A stretch of 64,000 nt of DNA from Elgaria multicarinata webbii (taxonomy: Eukaryota; Chordata; Lepidosauria; Squamata; Anguidae): NCBI RefSeq assembly GCF_023053635.1, contig NC_086173.1, positions 147,420,697 through 147,484,696 on the forward strand, written 5' to 3'. The notes below the pieces were generated by a model, which did not search any database, had not been told where the DNA came from, and saw only the letters and a program-made list of their open reading frames with translations. Shown here piece by piece: positions 10,901 through 20,200 of this stretch (its first letter is position 1; each line of letters opens with the position of its first letter). The translations under genes were made by a program, and so were the position numbers.

Positions 10901-12882
10901 AACTTGGCGTGCGTGTGGACACGTGGATAAGCTTTCATGGTGCCGAGTTTGAGGTTTCTAACGTGCAAATTGACGGAGCTATCCCAAGGGGTCTGAATGG
11001 GGTGCCCGATTTTCAAAAATTCCCCAAAAATCAGGGGATGATGGGATTGCCTTGAAACTTGGCGTGCGTGTGTATACCCCCATGAGGTGTCATGGTGCCA
11101 AATGTGAGGTTTCTAACTTGAACAGAAAAAAAGTTGTATAATTTTTTAGCTTTCAATGCAACCCTATGGGGGGGGGGAAAACGGAGCTCCGATCCGGATC
11201 CGGAGTGCCGAGCGGCGCGGAGCGGAAATGGGCGGAGCGGGGGCGGGGTGAAGCGGCCCGCTCCGAAAATCGCGGATCTGCAAGTGAAGCGGAGCGGGGG
11301 GGGTCCATGCACACCCCTAATACTCATGTCTGCTTCCCCTCCCCTATTCACCTGCAGGGGCTATGCTTTAGAGTTGTCACTTACATAAAGCTCTGCTCTC
11401 AGTAAAGCAGGACAGAAGGCCAAATTACATGCATGCAGAGAGCTTTTCTTTTCTTTCTTTCTTTTTAAACTAAAAATCTTACAAATCAGCTATTCGAAGG
11501 GTTGAAAGGAAGACTGGATTTGGTTCTTCACCAAACAGCTGATTGACTGGAAATTGGCTTTTCAACGAGGGCATGCAGTCTTTTTGATCTGGGCCTATTA
11601 TCTAGGTAGACAGCGTAGGGAGAACAAAAAGGAAGCAGCGCGCTTTCATTTTGCATCTGTATATATTTACATGCATGTGCACTCCCTATGCCACAGGGAG
11701 GCAACCTGGTGCTCTCCGAACGTTTTGCACTACAACTCCCAGAAACCTTTACTGTTTGCCATGCTGGCTGAAGCTGATGGGAGCTGTGTAGCCAAAACAT
11801 CTGGAGGCTCCCCATCCCTGCCCTAGCAGACATTTAACTAGAGCAAAGGTGGGCGACCGCCTGCCCTCCGGTTGCTTTGGCCGACAACTCCCATTAGCCC
11901 CCGCCGGCATGGCCAACAGTAAAGGATTCTGGGAGTTGTAGTCTGAAAAAAAAACTAGAGTGCACCAAGTTCTAGAAACTTGAGAGAGAAGGCGGGCACT
12001 TGAAGAACTGAAGTCCCGCTGTGCGTATTAACCAGGCATCCCCTAACTCGCGCCACCCCCATGGCAAAATAATGCTCGCAGGATAAGATTCGAGAAAAAT
12101 CGGGACCCTCTCTTGTAAACATAGATCAATGGCGCATAGGAGGCGGGGGGCTCCGATTTCGGTGGGGCTGTAAATTCATTCCGAGTTTCAGTCAGAACCG
12201 CTCTGAAAGCGGAAGGAGCGATCCAGGATGCTGAGCCCATTTTGGGGGTAGAGTTCAGCGCCTTGGGTGGCTCCATGGGAGTCCTGACCGAAACCCAGAA
12301 TGCATTTGTAGCCGCACCAAAATCAGAGCCACCAGCCTCCACTGGGCGCAGCACTGGGAGCGCTGGTCTCGCGCCGCAGCCGCCGCCGCCGGGGCTGACC
12401 TTGTACTCCTCGGCCGCCTCCTCGACGGGGACCACCGCGTGCGCTCTGTGATCCTTGGACCGGTCGTAAACCACGCAGATCAAGGCCTCGTCGTCCCGGC
12501 AGAACAACTTCAGCGCCTCCAGGTGCTTCTTGCACATGCCTTCCGGGCCTTCTGGGTGGTGGCTGCCGCAGCCGCCGCAGCCGCCGCCAGCCTTGGGCGC
12601 CCAGCCTGGCGCAGCCCCGGGCTGGGCCGAGGTGGAGGCCAGCTCCTTGGCCCTCGCGGCCACCTTGCCCAGCTGCGTGTTGGGCCGCAGCGTCCTTTTG
12701 CGGGACCGCTTCCTGCACTGCGGGCAGAGGAAGCTGTCTCCGAGGCCGGCCCAGTAGGTGCTGATGCAGGCCTGGCAGAAGTTGTGTTCGCAGTTGAGGA
12801 TCACGGGCTCCGTGAAGTAGTCCAGGCAGATGGGGCAGAAGAGCTCTTCATGCAGCGCTCTGTCGGAGCCCGGGGCCGCCAT
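1921..12882 (-). CDS. TRIM-family RING/B-box/coiled-coil E3 ubiquitin ligase, 5' part (gene runs off the left edge)
   Basis: Coding exons, in transcript order: 12400-12882 (483 nt), 6563-6658 (96), 3663-3893 (231), 1921-1943 (23). All have AG/GT borders and join in frame. Lengths 96, 231 and 23 for exons 2 to 4 are the hallmark of RBCC TRIM genes of the TRIM39/TRIM27/TRIM7 type. Exon 1 encodes a RING (C16, C19, C31, H33, C36, C39, C53, C56) and a B-box2 starting at C117. Exons 2 and 3 encode a heptad-rich coiled coil. The PRY/SPRY exons are not visible and are expected left of base 1. The family catalyses RING-dependent ubiquitin transfer; a role in innate immunity is inferred from family and location. 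B-box residue 139 is Tyr where Cys is expected. I cannot name the ortholog: TRIM39-, TRIM27- and TRIM7-like genes cluster in sauropsid MHC regions. Introns are packed with transposons. Confidence 0.88.
2157..2330 (+). mobile_element. tRNA-Ala-derived SINE
   Basis: Head GGGGCTGTAGCTCAGCGAGA and GGTTCGATCCCCAGCATCTC with TGC at the anticodon position, like tRNA-Ala(TGC), followed by a body ending CAATACTGGGCTAGAT that recurs in other copies (15548-15720, 20202-20395, 51272-51440). Hence a SINE, not a tRNA gene. Confidence 0.8.
2428..2620 (-). mobile_element. L2 LINE 3' end
   Basis: ATT-repeat tail followed by the inverted tail motif (CCCACCTTTTTCCCAG, CAAGGCGGTTTACAAAA) and A-rich 3' UTR. Confidence 0.6.
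3117..3560 (-). mobile_element. L2 LINE 3' end
   Basis: Reverse of TATACCGCCC...AGCTCTCTGGGAGG tail, then 3' UTR and the conserved block around CCACAGAGAAGGCCCTCTCTC. It ends about 100 bp before TRIM exon 3. Confidence 0.8.
3663..3893 (-). CDS. TRIM exon 3: 231-bp coiled-coil exon
   Basis: Exactly 231 nt (77 codons) between a CTCTACAG acceptor and a GTAAAT donor, the canonical size of this exon in TRIM genes. It encodes a Gln/Lys/Glu/Leu-rich helix containing MFQQLQRVLQYRESHILQGL and a downstream LELEQKCQQP segment, typical of the TRIM coiled coil before the 23-bp exon. Confidence 0.9.
4264..4440. mobile_element. hAT-type MITE
   Basis: Inverted ends CAATGGTCTTCAACTGTTGG and, inverted, CAGTGGTCTTCAGCTGGTCC, of the hAT/Charlie style. 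Flanking 8-mers gtggagag and gcgtagag agree at six of eight positions, compatible with an old 8-bp target duplication. Confidence 0.65.
4640..4798 (+). mobile_element. CR1 LINE 3' end
   Basis: CAGCACTGCAGGTCTTCAAG, then GGCAGACTAGATGGCCTACA and CCCCCTCCAACTCTAGGATT, a degenerate CR1 3' end. Confidence 0.65.
4835..5875. mobile_element. Tc1/mariner-like element with GC-rich interior
   Basis: Ends CCATATTTCGTTGATTCTAAGA and, inverted, CCGTATTTCTTTGATTGTAC are flanked by TA on both sides. The end sequences recur in the 167-bp copy at 62878-63044. No transposase frame is seen. The interior (about 5230-5760) is CpG-rich and unlike the ends. Confidence 0.75.
5985..6310 (+). mobile_element. L1-like LINE ORF2 C-terminal fragment
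   Basis: Open for over 100 codons with FWKEVITQINFVLEHLIFTD and LLTIKRLILQHWKDKHCPPI, which matches the end of L1 ORF2 proteins (FW-EV then A-RLI-KWK-PPTI). Lies in TRIM intron 2. Confidence 0.65.
6563..6658 (-). CDS. TRIM exon 2: 96-bp coiled-coil exon
   Basis: Exactly 96 nt between a TTTTGGCAG acceptor and a GTAAGG donor, phase 0 on both sides, open across 32 codons. The residues run VQFQHHLAMLKSERDSREIL and on, an amphipathic helix as expected for the first coiled-coil exon of TRIM proteins. Found by length, phase and composition rather than by strong sequence match. Confidence 0.82.
6775..7328. other. TRIM intron 1, no feature recognised
   Basis: No repeats or coding signals that I recognise, apart from short TG runs. 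Confidence 0.4.
7329..7635. mobile_element. Palindromic MITE, copy A
   Basis: About 307 bp whose halves are inverted copies: the left has TCTTTAACAGTTGTATTGAA and CCCTCTTCATCACAACAGTT, the right their complements. Termini GGTGACC and GGTCACC. A second copy lies at 13043-13344. Family not assigned. Confidence 0.75.
8040..8288 (-). mobile_element. Sauria-type SINE
   Basis: Reverse copy: TTATATCCTGCCTTTTTTCC tail, CTCACAACAACAACCCTGTG middle, AGAACCCGGATCTCCCGACT B-box region and CACTACACCATACTGGCTCT head. Confidence 0.85.
8480..8997. other. TRIM intron 1, no feature recognised
   Basis: AT-rich DNA with a short GGGT run near 8580; no repeat family recognised. Confidence 0.4.
9177..9553. repeat. 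Internal 170-bp direct repeat, two copies
   Basis: Copies at 9177-9345 and 9382-9553 share GAAAATTCTTGTGC and GAGAGTCGTGGATGGGGGTC, among others, separated by 36 bp. Confidence 0.85.
10412..11130. repeat. 155-bp tandem array with two-unit (A/B) order
   Basis: CAGGGGATGATGGGA recurs at 10412, 10567, 10722, 10877 and 11032, a constant 155-bp step. Units 1 and 3 share CCATGTGGACACATGG and AACATGCAAATT; units 2 and 4 share GCGTGTGGACACGTGG and AACGTGCAAATT, so the array is built of 310-bp dimers. Unit 5 diverges after about 40 bp. Confidence 0.9.
11690..11950. mobile_element. Two degraded hAT-type MITEs
   Basis: Both (about 11690-11827 and 11848-11950) carry CTACAACTCCCAGAA or GGGAGTTGTAGTC words and CCAGCATGGCC-type centres, as in the intact copies at 52814 and 61161. 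Confidence 0.65.
12400..12882 (-). CDS. TRIM exon 1: RING finger and B-box2
   Basis: The start codon at 12880-12882 has a good context (GCC before, G after) and lies 15 residues before the first RING cysteine. RING ligands follow the C3HC4 spacing at residues 16-56. A Gly/Ala-rich linker (82-116) leads to B-box2 with C117, H120, C128, D131, C136, Y139, H145, H148. The donor after AAG at 12400 reads GTCAGC, phase 0. The exon is strongly GC- and CpG-rich, which also creates a long antisense reading frame that is not a gene. Confidence 0.92.
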
Positions 12883-12960
12883 GGCTGCCTCGGGCAGGAA
12901 GGCGCTGGGCCGCGGTTCCTCCCGCTGGCCTTGGGCCCCGCCCGCCTCTTGCGAAGAGCT

Positions 12961-13020
12961 TTCGGAAAACAGGAACTGGGAGGTTGGGGAGAGCGTAGTG
13001 GGCGGATTGGCTGATAAGGT
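12961..13020 (-). promoter_or_regulatory. Candidate TRIM core promoter (CCAAT and GC-type boxes)
   Basis: Read on the minus strand, about 120 bp upstream of the TRIM start codon, the sequence holds TTATCAGCCAATCCGCCCAC: a GATA-like word, a CCAAT box and a GC-type box in 20 bp. It lies at the edge of the CpG-rich exon 1. No TATA box is obvious. A palindromic transposon begins about 25 bp further upstream. Assignment is by motif and position only. Confidence 0.4.
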
Positions 13021-13042
13021 AGATAGGGTGTGGGGCAAAAGT

Positions 13043-13344
13043 GGGGTGACCATATGAAAAGGAGGACAGGGCTCCTGTATCTTTAACAGTAGTACAGAAA
13101 AGGGAATTTCAGCAAGTGTCATTTGAATGCATGCAGCACCTGGTGAAATTTTGTCTTCATTATAACAGTTAAAGCTGCAGGAGTCCTGCCCTCTTGACCA
13201 GATTCAAAAGAGAGGAGGGCACCTGCAGCTTTAACTGTTGTGATGAAGAGGGAATTTCACCAGCTACTGTATGCATACAAATGACACCTGCTGAAAATCC
13301 CATTTCTCTACAACTGTTAAAGATACAGGAGCCCTCATTTCCAG
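13043..13344. mobile_element. Palindromic MITE, copy B, upstream of TRIM
   Basis: Begins GGGTGACCATATGAAAAGGA and has the same inverted halves as 7329-7635 (TTAAAGCTGCAGGAGTCCTG and GCAGCTTTAACTGTTGTGAT). The right end is less complete. It lies about 160 bp upstream of the TRIM start codon. Confidence 0.75.
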
Positions 13345-15149
13345 TCTCCTGGGGAGGATAGGCTGTGATACCTAGTTCTTGAGTTAAAGTTGCCAACTGA
13401 CCAGAAAAAGGGGGCCTCAGCAGTTTTTCTGCTTTTAAGCAGAACTACTCAAGGTTTTCTTCATAACATGGCAGTAACCACTATCAGCTACTAATAAGGC
13501 AAACAGCTGTGGTAAGCAGGGGCTAGATAAATGTTGGCAGCAGCCCTTACTGATTAATAACATGGGCTTGTGGGTGTTTTTAAAAACTTGGTGGTTTTTT
13601 TTCCATTCCCAACTTGTTCTTCATATCTAAATTTTAGTCATTGATTTGTCCTGTTTTTCCCCCCAAGTGGTTTATATAATATCCCACACATACAAATGTG
13701 TGGGTTTTGTACATATATTGTTACAAACTTTGGGCTTCCTGCACAGAAGGAAAAATCAGAGAACCCAAGATGCTGTTTCTACGTTCTTTGAGATTTGTGT
13801 AACCTGAAATTTCACTTAATTGTGGCACTGGTCTGCCCTAATAATGTTTATAATTATATAAAAATACAGTAGTGTAAGGCTTATTACTCAAGATCTACCA
13901 GACCGATTTTGCTCATATTTGTTTTAAACTGAAGCTTGTGTAGACATGCAGAAATTTTTTTTTAAAAAAAGGTGAGTAGATGCAGCAGAAATCATGTTAG
14001 GTGTTATGCTTTTCATCTTAGAGCACAGTTCTGGGGCCTTTAGGCAGTGTCCCAAGGGCCACAGGTTGCAGTGGACTTCCGTCTCCGAGGCTGGGGACAG
14101 AGCTCCAACAACACACTCTCTCTCCCACCCACCCACCCCAAACTCCTCCAGCCACCACGGAAACCTCTTTAGCAGCTCTCTTTCCTGCGGTCAAAACTGC
14201 AACCTCGGGAAAGGAGGGAGAGGCATTGGATCCAATGCTCACTCAGCCCATATCTGTCCCCAGTGCAGAGGGGAATTTAGAAAGGCTTTGAGGCCTGTAT
14301 ATTTTAAAAAAAAACTTTCAGGAGAAAGGTGAAGCAAAAAATGCCTCCACTGTTCCTCCCACCCTGTCAGCAGGAGCCTGTCAGGGGTTTGGATGGATAG
14401 AAGCTTCCAAGATTGGAGTGCTCTGTTGTTTAAGCTAGGAACCCATAAGATCACACTCTTACTTGTGCTTTTAGGGTAAATAATTATCACCGGTCCTCTA
14501 GGTCTGAAGAGAGTCAGGTTAAAAATCTAAAGCTGGCTGGGGAATGCTAGGAGTTGTAGGACTTTTTTTCAGTCTAAACATGCATAGGATTGTGCCCTAA
14601 ATAACTAATGAAGGGCGTATCCCTCTAAAGAAGGGGACCAAGGATCATTGATAATACATATGTATGACAACATGACAGGTCCAATCCTTGGAATCTCTAG
14701 CTGAAGGATATCGGATAAAAATAATGGGAAAGTCCACATTAGACCTTTGGTTAGGCTCTAAATAAGGCAGGTCAATTTTTATTATCCTGTGCTGTCACAG
14801 CACCCATAGGGTCTTCTGCTTCAATGGCTGCATCAGCATACCTGCAGAGGGAAGACATTGGTACCTGCCTCCGGCTCTTTTTGCCACTGCAACACGGAAG
14901 CAGTGGTGAATGTCCAGAGCCCTTTACACAGCTCTTTAGGATCCCACCATAAGGACAAGCCACTCATCACCCTCATACAAAAGAAAGCGGACACTGGAGT
15001 AAAGTAGCAATCACATTGCATTGTGTGAAGGGTGCAACAGCCCTGCTGTGGTCAGAACTCAGAACATCTCTCGACCACAAACCATAAGGGTCTGATGACA
15101 TGGATAATAGCGAAGACTGGCTTCAGATGCCACCTAAGTAGGCAGTCTC
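13345..15149. other. TRIM-VARS2 intergenic DNA, mostly unrecognised
   Basis: Apart from part of a MITE near 14535-14600 (GGAATGCTAGGAGTTGTAGG, CATGCATAGGATTGTGCCCT), I recognise nothing. Short frames here lack family similarity. Confidence 0.4.
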
Positions 15150-15300
15150 ATAGAATCATAGAATAGCAGAGTTGGAAGGGGCCTACAAGGCCATTGAGTC
15201 CAACCCCCTGCTCAATGCAGGAATCCACCTTAAAGCATCCCCGACAGATGGTTGTCCAGCTGCCTCTTGAATGCCTCTAGTGTGGGACAGCCATAGCAAC
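15150..15300 (-). mobile_element. CR1 LINE 3' end
   Basis: TCATAGAATCATAGAATAGC then GAGTCCAACCCCCTGCTCAA; breaks off after GCCTCTAGTGTGGGACAGCC. Confidence 0.9.
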
Positions 15301-15379
15301 TGCCCCACCAGAGGCTCCTGTAGAAAGTTTGCTCTCCCCTGAAGCTATGTCTCCAATCCTTTCTGCTCAAGAGTGATGG

Positions 15380-15720
15380 CCAATTTGGATGGCTTTAAAA
15401 GGTTGGATAAATTCCTGGAGGAGGTGATTATCAATGGCTAATAGTCCTGATGGCTATGTGCTACCTTCAGTATCAAAGGCAGTTGCTGGGGAACATGGGT
15501 GGGTGGGAGTGCTGTTGCACCCATGTCCTACTTGTGGGTTTCATGGGAGGGGCTACAGGGGATAGAGCACATGTGCTGCATGCAGAAGGTCCCAGGTTTG
15601 ATGCCTGGCTTCTCCAGGTAGGGCAAGAAAAGAATCCCACCTGAAACTGGAGAGCTGCTACCAGTCAGTGTCAACAATACTGGGCTAGATGGAGCAATGG
15701 TCTGATCCTGAATGGCTCTT
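15380..15720 (+). mobile_element. CR1-like 3' fragment followed by tRNA-Ala-derived SINE
   Basis: 15380-15535 shares GGTTGGATAAATTCCTGGAG and GTTGCTGGGGAACATGGGTG with 43735-44045. From 15548, GGGGCTACAGGGGATAGAGC, GCATGCAGAAGGTCCCAGGT and CAATACTGGGCTAGATGGAG mark the SINE. Confidence 0.72.
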
Positions 15721-15943
15721 CGTATGTTTTGATGTTCTTAAGAAGCAACACTGCTCCTCTTCTCTGACCCAGAGGAATTCTCTCAAGAACCACCAGCAGG
15801 ATGGGCATTTCTCAGAACAAGTCATGGCTTCTTTAGCCATGAGCAGTTTTCCTCTGAGAAGGCACGGCTTGAGACATCCCACTTGGCTGCAGATCTACCT
15901 AAGTTCAAAACTGACTCAAGCCTACACCGTTGCAAACTAGGCT

Positions 15944-16076
15944 TCTCCAACCTGGCGCCCAGAGATGTCTTGGACTACAGCTCCCATTAGCTCGAGCCAG
16001 CATGGCCAATGGTCAGGAATGCTGGGAGATACAGTCCGAAACATGTGGAGGGCGCCAGGTTGGGGAAGGCTGCTTC
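15944..16076. mobile_element. hAT-type palindromic MITE
   Basis: CTTCTCCAACCTGGCGCCC and GGGCGCCAGGTTGGGGAAG are inverted arms around CCAGCATGGCCAATGG. Confidence 0.75.
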
Positions 16077-16309
16077 AAGCACTCTGCCTGTTTGCTTGCT
16101 GACATGTCACCTACCAACCACTGCAGTGAGCTGTCCATGGTCCTGAACTCTTGCAATGCTTGTCCAGGAACATCCCTGTGGATTTCAGCCTGGAACAGAA
16201 AAAAGGCCCTTTCTCTCCCCCGCCCTCCGCCCCTTTTCACCTTTCTGCAGTTTTCATTCTTACATGCAGGAGCCATTTAGCACTTGATCAATTCAGTTCT
16301 TGTTGGGTT

Positions 16310-16500
16310 TTTTTTAAAAGTTGTTATAGTGGTTTTAAATGTATGTGTGTATATTGTATGTTTTGTGGTTTTTAATTTTTGTATATTGTTTTTAAGTGTT
16401 TTTACCTTATGTAAACCGCCCAGAGAGCTTCAACTGTGGGGCGGTATACAAATGCAATAAACCATCATCATCATCATCATCTTCAAAATACAATAGTAAG
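16310..16500 (+). mobile_element. L2 LINE 3' end
   Basis: T/G-rich 3' UTR, then AACCGCCCAGAGAGCTTCAA, GGGGCGGTATACAAATGC and a (CAT)n tail. Confidence 0.8.
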
Positions 16501-17281
16501 ATATGCTCCAAAACTTTTTAATAGTATAAAATCCAAAGCAACATAATTTTACGCTTCAAGTCCTGGCGTTAAGGGACTCTTAAAACTGTTGCCAGTGGGG
16601 AAGTGCCCCACACTTTGCGTCAAATCCTCCTCCAAATGATGTCCCTCGTCGGTCCCTGGGGTGCAGTCACATGGGAGAACTCAGTGTAGAAAAACTGGGC
16701 AGTCAGACAGTACAGGTACAGCTACGTGGCAGCTTTTCCCACAATGACACAGCAACCCATTTTTCAGCATCTGTGATTATGTGAATATTTTACGGCTAGC
16801 TGCAGAAGTCTCCATGGTTAGCCAAGGCCATGCGCTTCGCTCTCCATGTGAATGCATCCCCGGGGAGAATCAGACATATTGCATAGAGATATTGTACATT
16901 CTGACCTGGCCCAGAGCTACCAAGAAGCAGGAACAATGTATGGTTACCCTCTAGCAAAAGGATGGTTACCCTGTAGCTGAAGGAGGCATGCACGTTCTTA
17001 TAGTCCACAACTCCTGCAGTAGCAAAGGCTGGCTCTGAAAACTGCTAGAGAGAATCGTCCCTTCCATGGGTGGTCCATGACTTGTGGTGCATATAAGTTG
17101 ACTGACGCTTCTGGAATTCAACTGGTGCCCCTGGTGTCCAAATCAAGTCAATGCACTGATCTTGATGGATGGGGTCCATCATAGAGTTTGATAACTTAGA
17201 CTTTCATGAACCTCTTCCCTGGTGCATAGTCTCCTAGGACTTAATCTGGCTACCAGGTAACAGTACGAATTCTGCCAATTC

Positions 17282-20200
17282 TCAGTCCTCAGTCCTCTCA
17301 GGAGATGATCCTTGCCTTCCACCCATCTTCTGGAAGGTTGCTGTGGCCCATCCTATCCGTTCCAGTTCTGACCGAACCAAGAAAATCTGTGAGGGGAAGG
17401 AGGTGATTAAGTAAGTGGATGATACATTACAAGAACCCAGTGAAATAGGCAAGGCACTTAGTGACTGGACCAGGGACACCCAGCTGACCTTCGTGGCTCA
17501 GCAGGGATTTGAATCCAGGCCTCTCCAGTCCAAGTCCCACATTCTAACCACTACATCATACACGAAGAATGAGCAGAGTTCATAAGGCCCCCGCAGCCAG
17601 GATTTTCCTAGCATATGAGCTTCTGGCCTAAATGCAAAAACCAACCAACCATCAATTTTATCATCTTCTGGAACATGTGTAAAGCATTTTATACTGTATT
17701 TTGTAATTGTGCTTTTAACATGTTGGTTGTTTTATTATGGTTTTAATTTTTGTGAACCGCCCAGAGAGCTTCAGCTATTGGGTGGTATAAAAATGTAATA
17801 AATAAATAAATAAATAAATAAATAAGTTTTGGAAATATCCATACATTGTCTGGTGGACCTCAAAGAAAATTCTCCCCTCTCCACCTCCTACAAGGTAGAA
17901 AAGTTGTCAATACCTTTTGCTGGTGATCTGATTTGGCTTTTACGGAGACCTGCTCCTGGTATCTGGCCCCCTGAACCCGTGCTGTGAGACCTGCCAGTTG
18001 CTGCTCCAGTTTCTGTTGCTTTGAAGACAATCTGAGGAGCTCCTTTTGTGGGTCAACCAATCCCTATAGTGAGAGAAGAGTCCCAGGTGGCCTGGTTTAG
18101 TGTATGGTGCACTCAAAAGGTGTAAGCCCTGCCCCTTTTACACCCCCATATCCCATCTGTGACCCATTCCATTATCACTGCTCAGGAGCAGACCAATCCA
18201 ATCTACCCTCTGTCCATCTGATGTTGGTCAGAATTTTCCCACCATGCATTTCACCCGGCCGCCATCTTTCTTGATTTTCCTCAAGCACCTGTTTTCCTTG
18301 AAGCCAGAGATACCCCAATTTCATTCTTACCTGCATATCCATGTAGATGGTGGTGTGATTGTTTACCCTTGCAGCTACGCAGCTATCGGGTGGCTCTGCT
18401 CCCTCGGAATCAGGAAGGAACCTCAGAGATCCAGCCAAGGACAGAGTCTGCAGTGGTTCCTGATAGTTCTCATACACACCACAGGGAGCTGCCTCTGGGC
18501 AAACCAGATATACTAAAAGACAGGCAGAGAAAGTTAACTAACAGACTCTGTCCTCATGTCAATGATTCTGCCAATGTTTGGGGGATGGTGGTGGGATTAT
18601 GTATGCACTGCATGACAGATGGCTGGATCTTGAAATATGAGGGCCCTATATTTACACACACAATGCACAATGAAAAGGTATAGTTCTCAACACGGGCCCG
18701 ATGGTGGAGATGAAATTCTCCACCATGCTACAGTGATTACAGCAACAGGTAAGAAAACACAATGTGCTTGTCATTTTGAGAAACTCTATCTCAGCCAGGG
18801 AGAAACAAGATGGCTGCTCTACTCATTTATTTATTACATTTTTATACCGCCCAATAGCCGAAGCTCTCTGGGCGGTTCACAATAATTAAAACCATTCAAA
18901 GTATAAAACAAACAGTAAAGAAACTGTTTGTTATGGTATTACTTCCTAAAGGCAGCCATTTCAAAGGAGGAGGGCCGTGAAGGAGGAGCATCACTCTGCT
19001 CCTAAGCGGAGAAATCCCAGTAATTCTTCTAGGAGGACCTTTTAGTGAATGCACCCTCCTAGTAAGAGCCTTTTTCAGAAGTGCTTACGAAGTGTTCACT
19101 GAATGAACAGGGAGCAGAGCCACATCGACTGGTCCCATCTCTTATTGTGCTCACTGGCTCCACCCCCTGATCTCTGCGCAGTTGGAAGGAGGTCAGGATG
19201 GGGAGGATATACACACAGGTTCCTCCGCACAATCAGGAACCCCAATTACACAGGGTTCCTGGTCACACAGAAGAGCCCAAAGATATAGTACTGTTCATTC
19301 CCCATTCACACCTCCTGCCAAACACTGGGAGGTTGGTGGCACGTTGATGTTTGGGGCAATGTCAGCGGACATGGCCCTGCTCCTCTGCCACGTGTTCAAT
19401 GAACAAGTGGAGGACACTTTGGGGAGGGGCTTTGGGTACTGCTAGAACAGAGAGGTGCATAGATGGAAACCAGCAGACTGTTACTAGGCCTCACCTGTTG
19501 GCCGAGCTTTGGTAAGCTGATACGTTGCCCTCAGGGAACGCACTGCTCTGATGGCTTCCTGTACTAACAGGAAGTTTGCCTCTTCTTCAGGATGACACCA
19601 ATGAGCCTAGAAATGGGGGAAGAGATGTTGAAAAGTTGCTTTCTTGTAGGTTAGAGTTGAGTACTAGAACTTAACAATGATTTGTTCATTATGGGAAATT
19701 CAGAATAGGACCAATAAGAGGAGCACTGTCGGTTTCAAGGACTAGACATTTACAAAGGTAGCCTTACGCAGGCCTGTCATGTGAAAAGGAAACAAGTGAA
19801 CCTAGAATCACGTCGAAATCAGTTCAACCCATTTCTCCTTTTGCACTCTTGGAAATGGGACTCACCAGGTGCTCAGTGTCTGGGTATTTGGCCACACAGA
19901 TGCTGGGAGGCGCTTGGGAGTCCATCTTGGGCAGCCGCTGCCACAGCTCCTCCGTGAGGAAAGGCATGAAGGGAGACAGGAGGCGCAGAGCCAGGTCCAT
20001 GCAGCTGTGCAAGGTCTGACGGGTGGAATGGAGCCGAGCTGGATCTTCACTCCTCAAACTGGGCTTTGCAGACTCCTGCATAGGCAGCGACATTAATATC
20101 ACTCCGACTTGGAGGGAGGAGACCCAACCTTTTGGGTCTGTAAATGTATTAGCATAGGGAGCACCCTATTTACTCAGCCTTGCCTCCAGTGAAAATCTCA

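Larger units (their letters stand above)
8998..11319. mobile_element. hAT-like DNA transposon, non-autonomous, 2.3 kb
   Basis: Ends TAGGCATGTGC and GCACACCCCTA form hAT-style inverted termini, flanked by a perfect 8-bp duplication ATACTCAT at 8990-8997 and 11320-11327. The subterminal DNA is CpG-rich with many GCGGAG words at both ends. Inside are a 170-bp direct repeat (9177-9345 and 9382-9553) and a 155-bp tandem array (10412-11130). No transposase domain is seen. Lies in TRIM intron 1. Confidence 0.85.
17282..18063 (-). other. VARS2: VARS2 exons 28-29: C-terminal coiled coil and stop
   Basis: Exon 28 begins [20 protein letters not shown], the ValRS-specific C-terminal coiled coil that contacts the tRNA elbow. 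Exon 29 encodes 34 residues starting [12 protein letters not shown] and ends with TGA at 17282-17284. No clear AATAAA was found on the minus strand within about 500 bases downstream, so the 3' end is open. Confidence 0.87.

Noticed and set aside
10412-11130. CRISPR-like array of regular repeats
   Set aside because: The 155-bp units are contiguous with no unique spacers and lie in a vertebrate transposon.
12961-12980. ISRE-like word GGAAAACAGGAACTG near the TRIM promoter
   Set aside because: It departs from the GAAANNGAAA consensus; too weak to call an interferon element.
12439-13014. 191-residue open frame on the plus strand
   Set aside because: It is the antisense shadow of TRIM exon 1; open because of high GC content, with no family resemblance.
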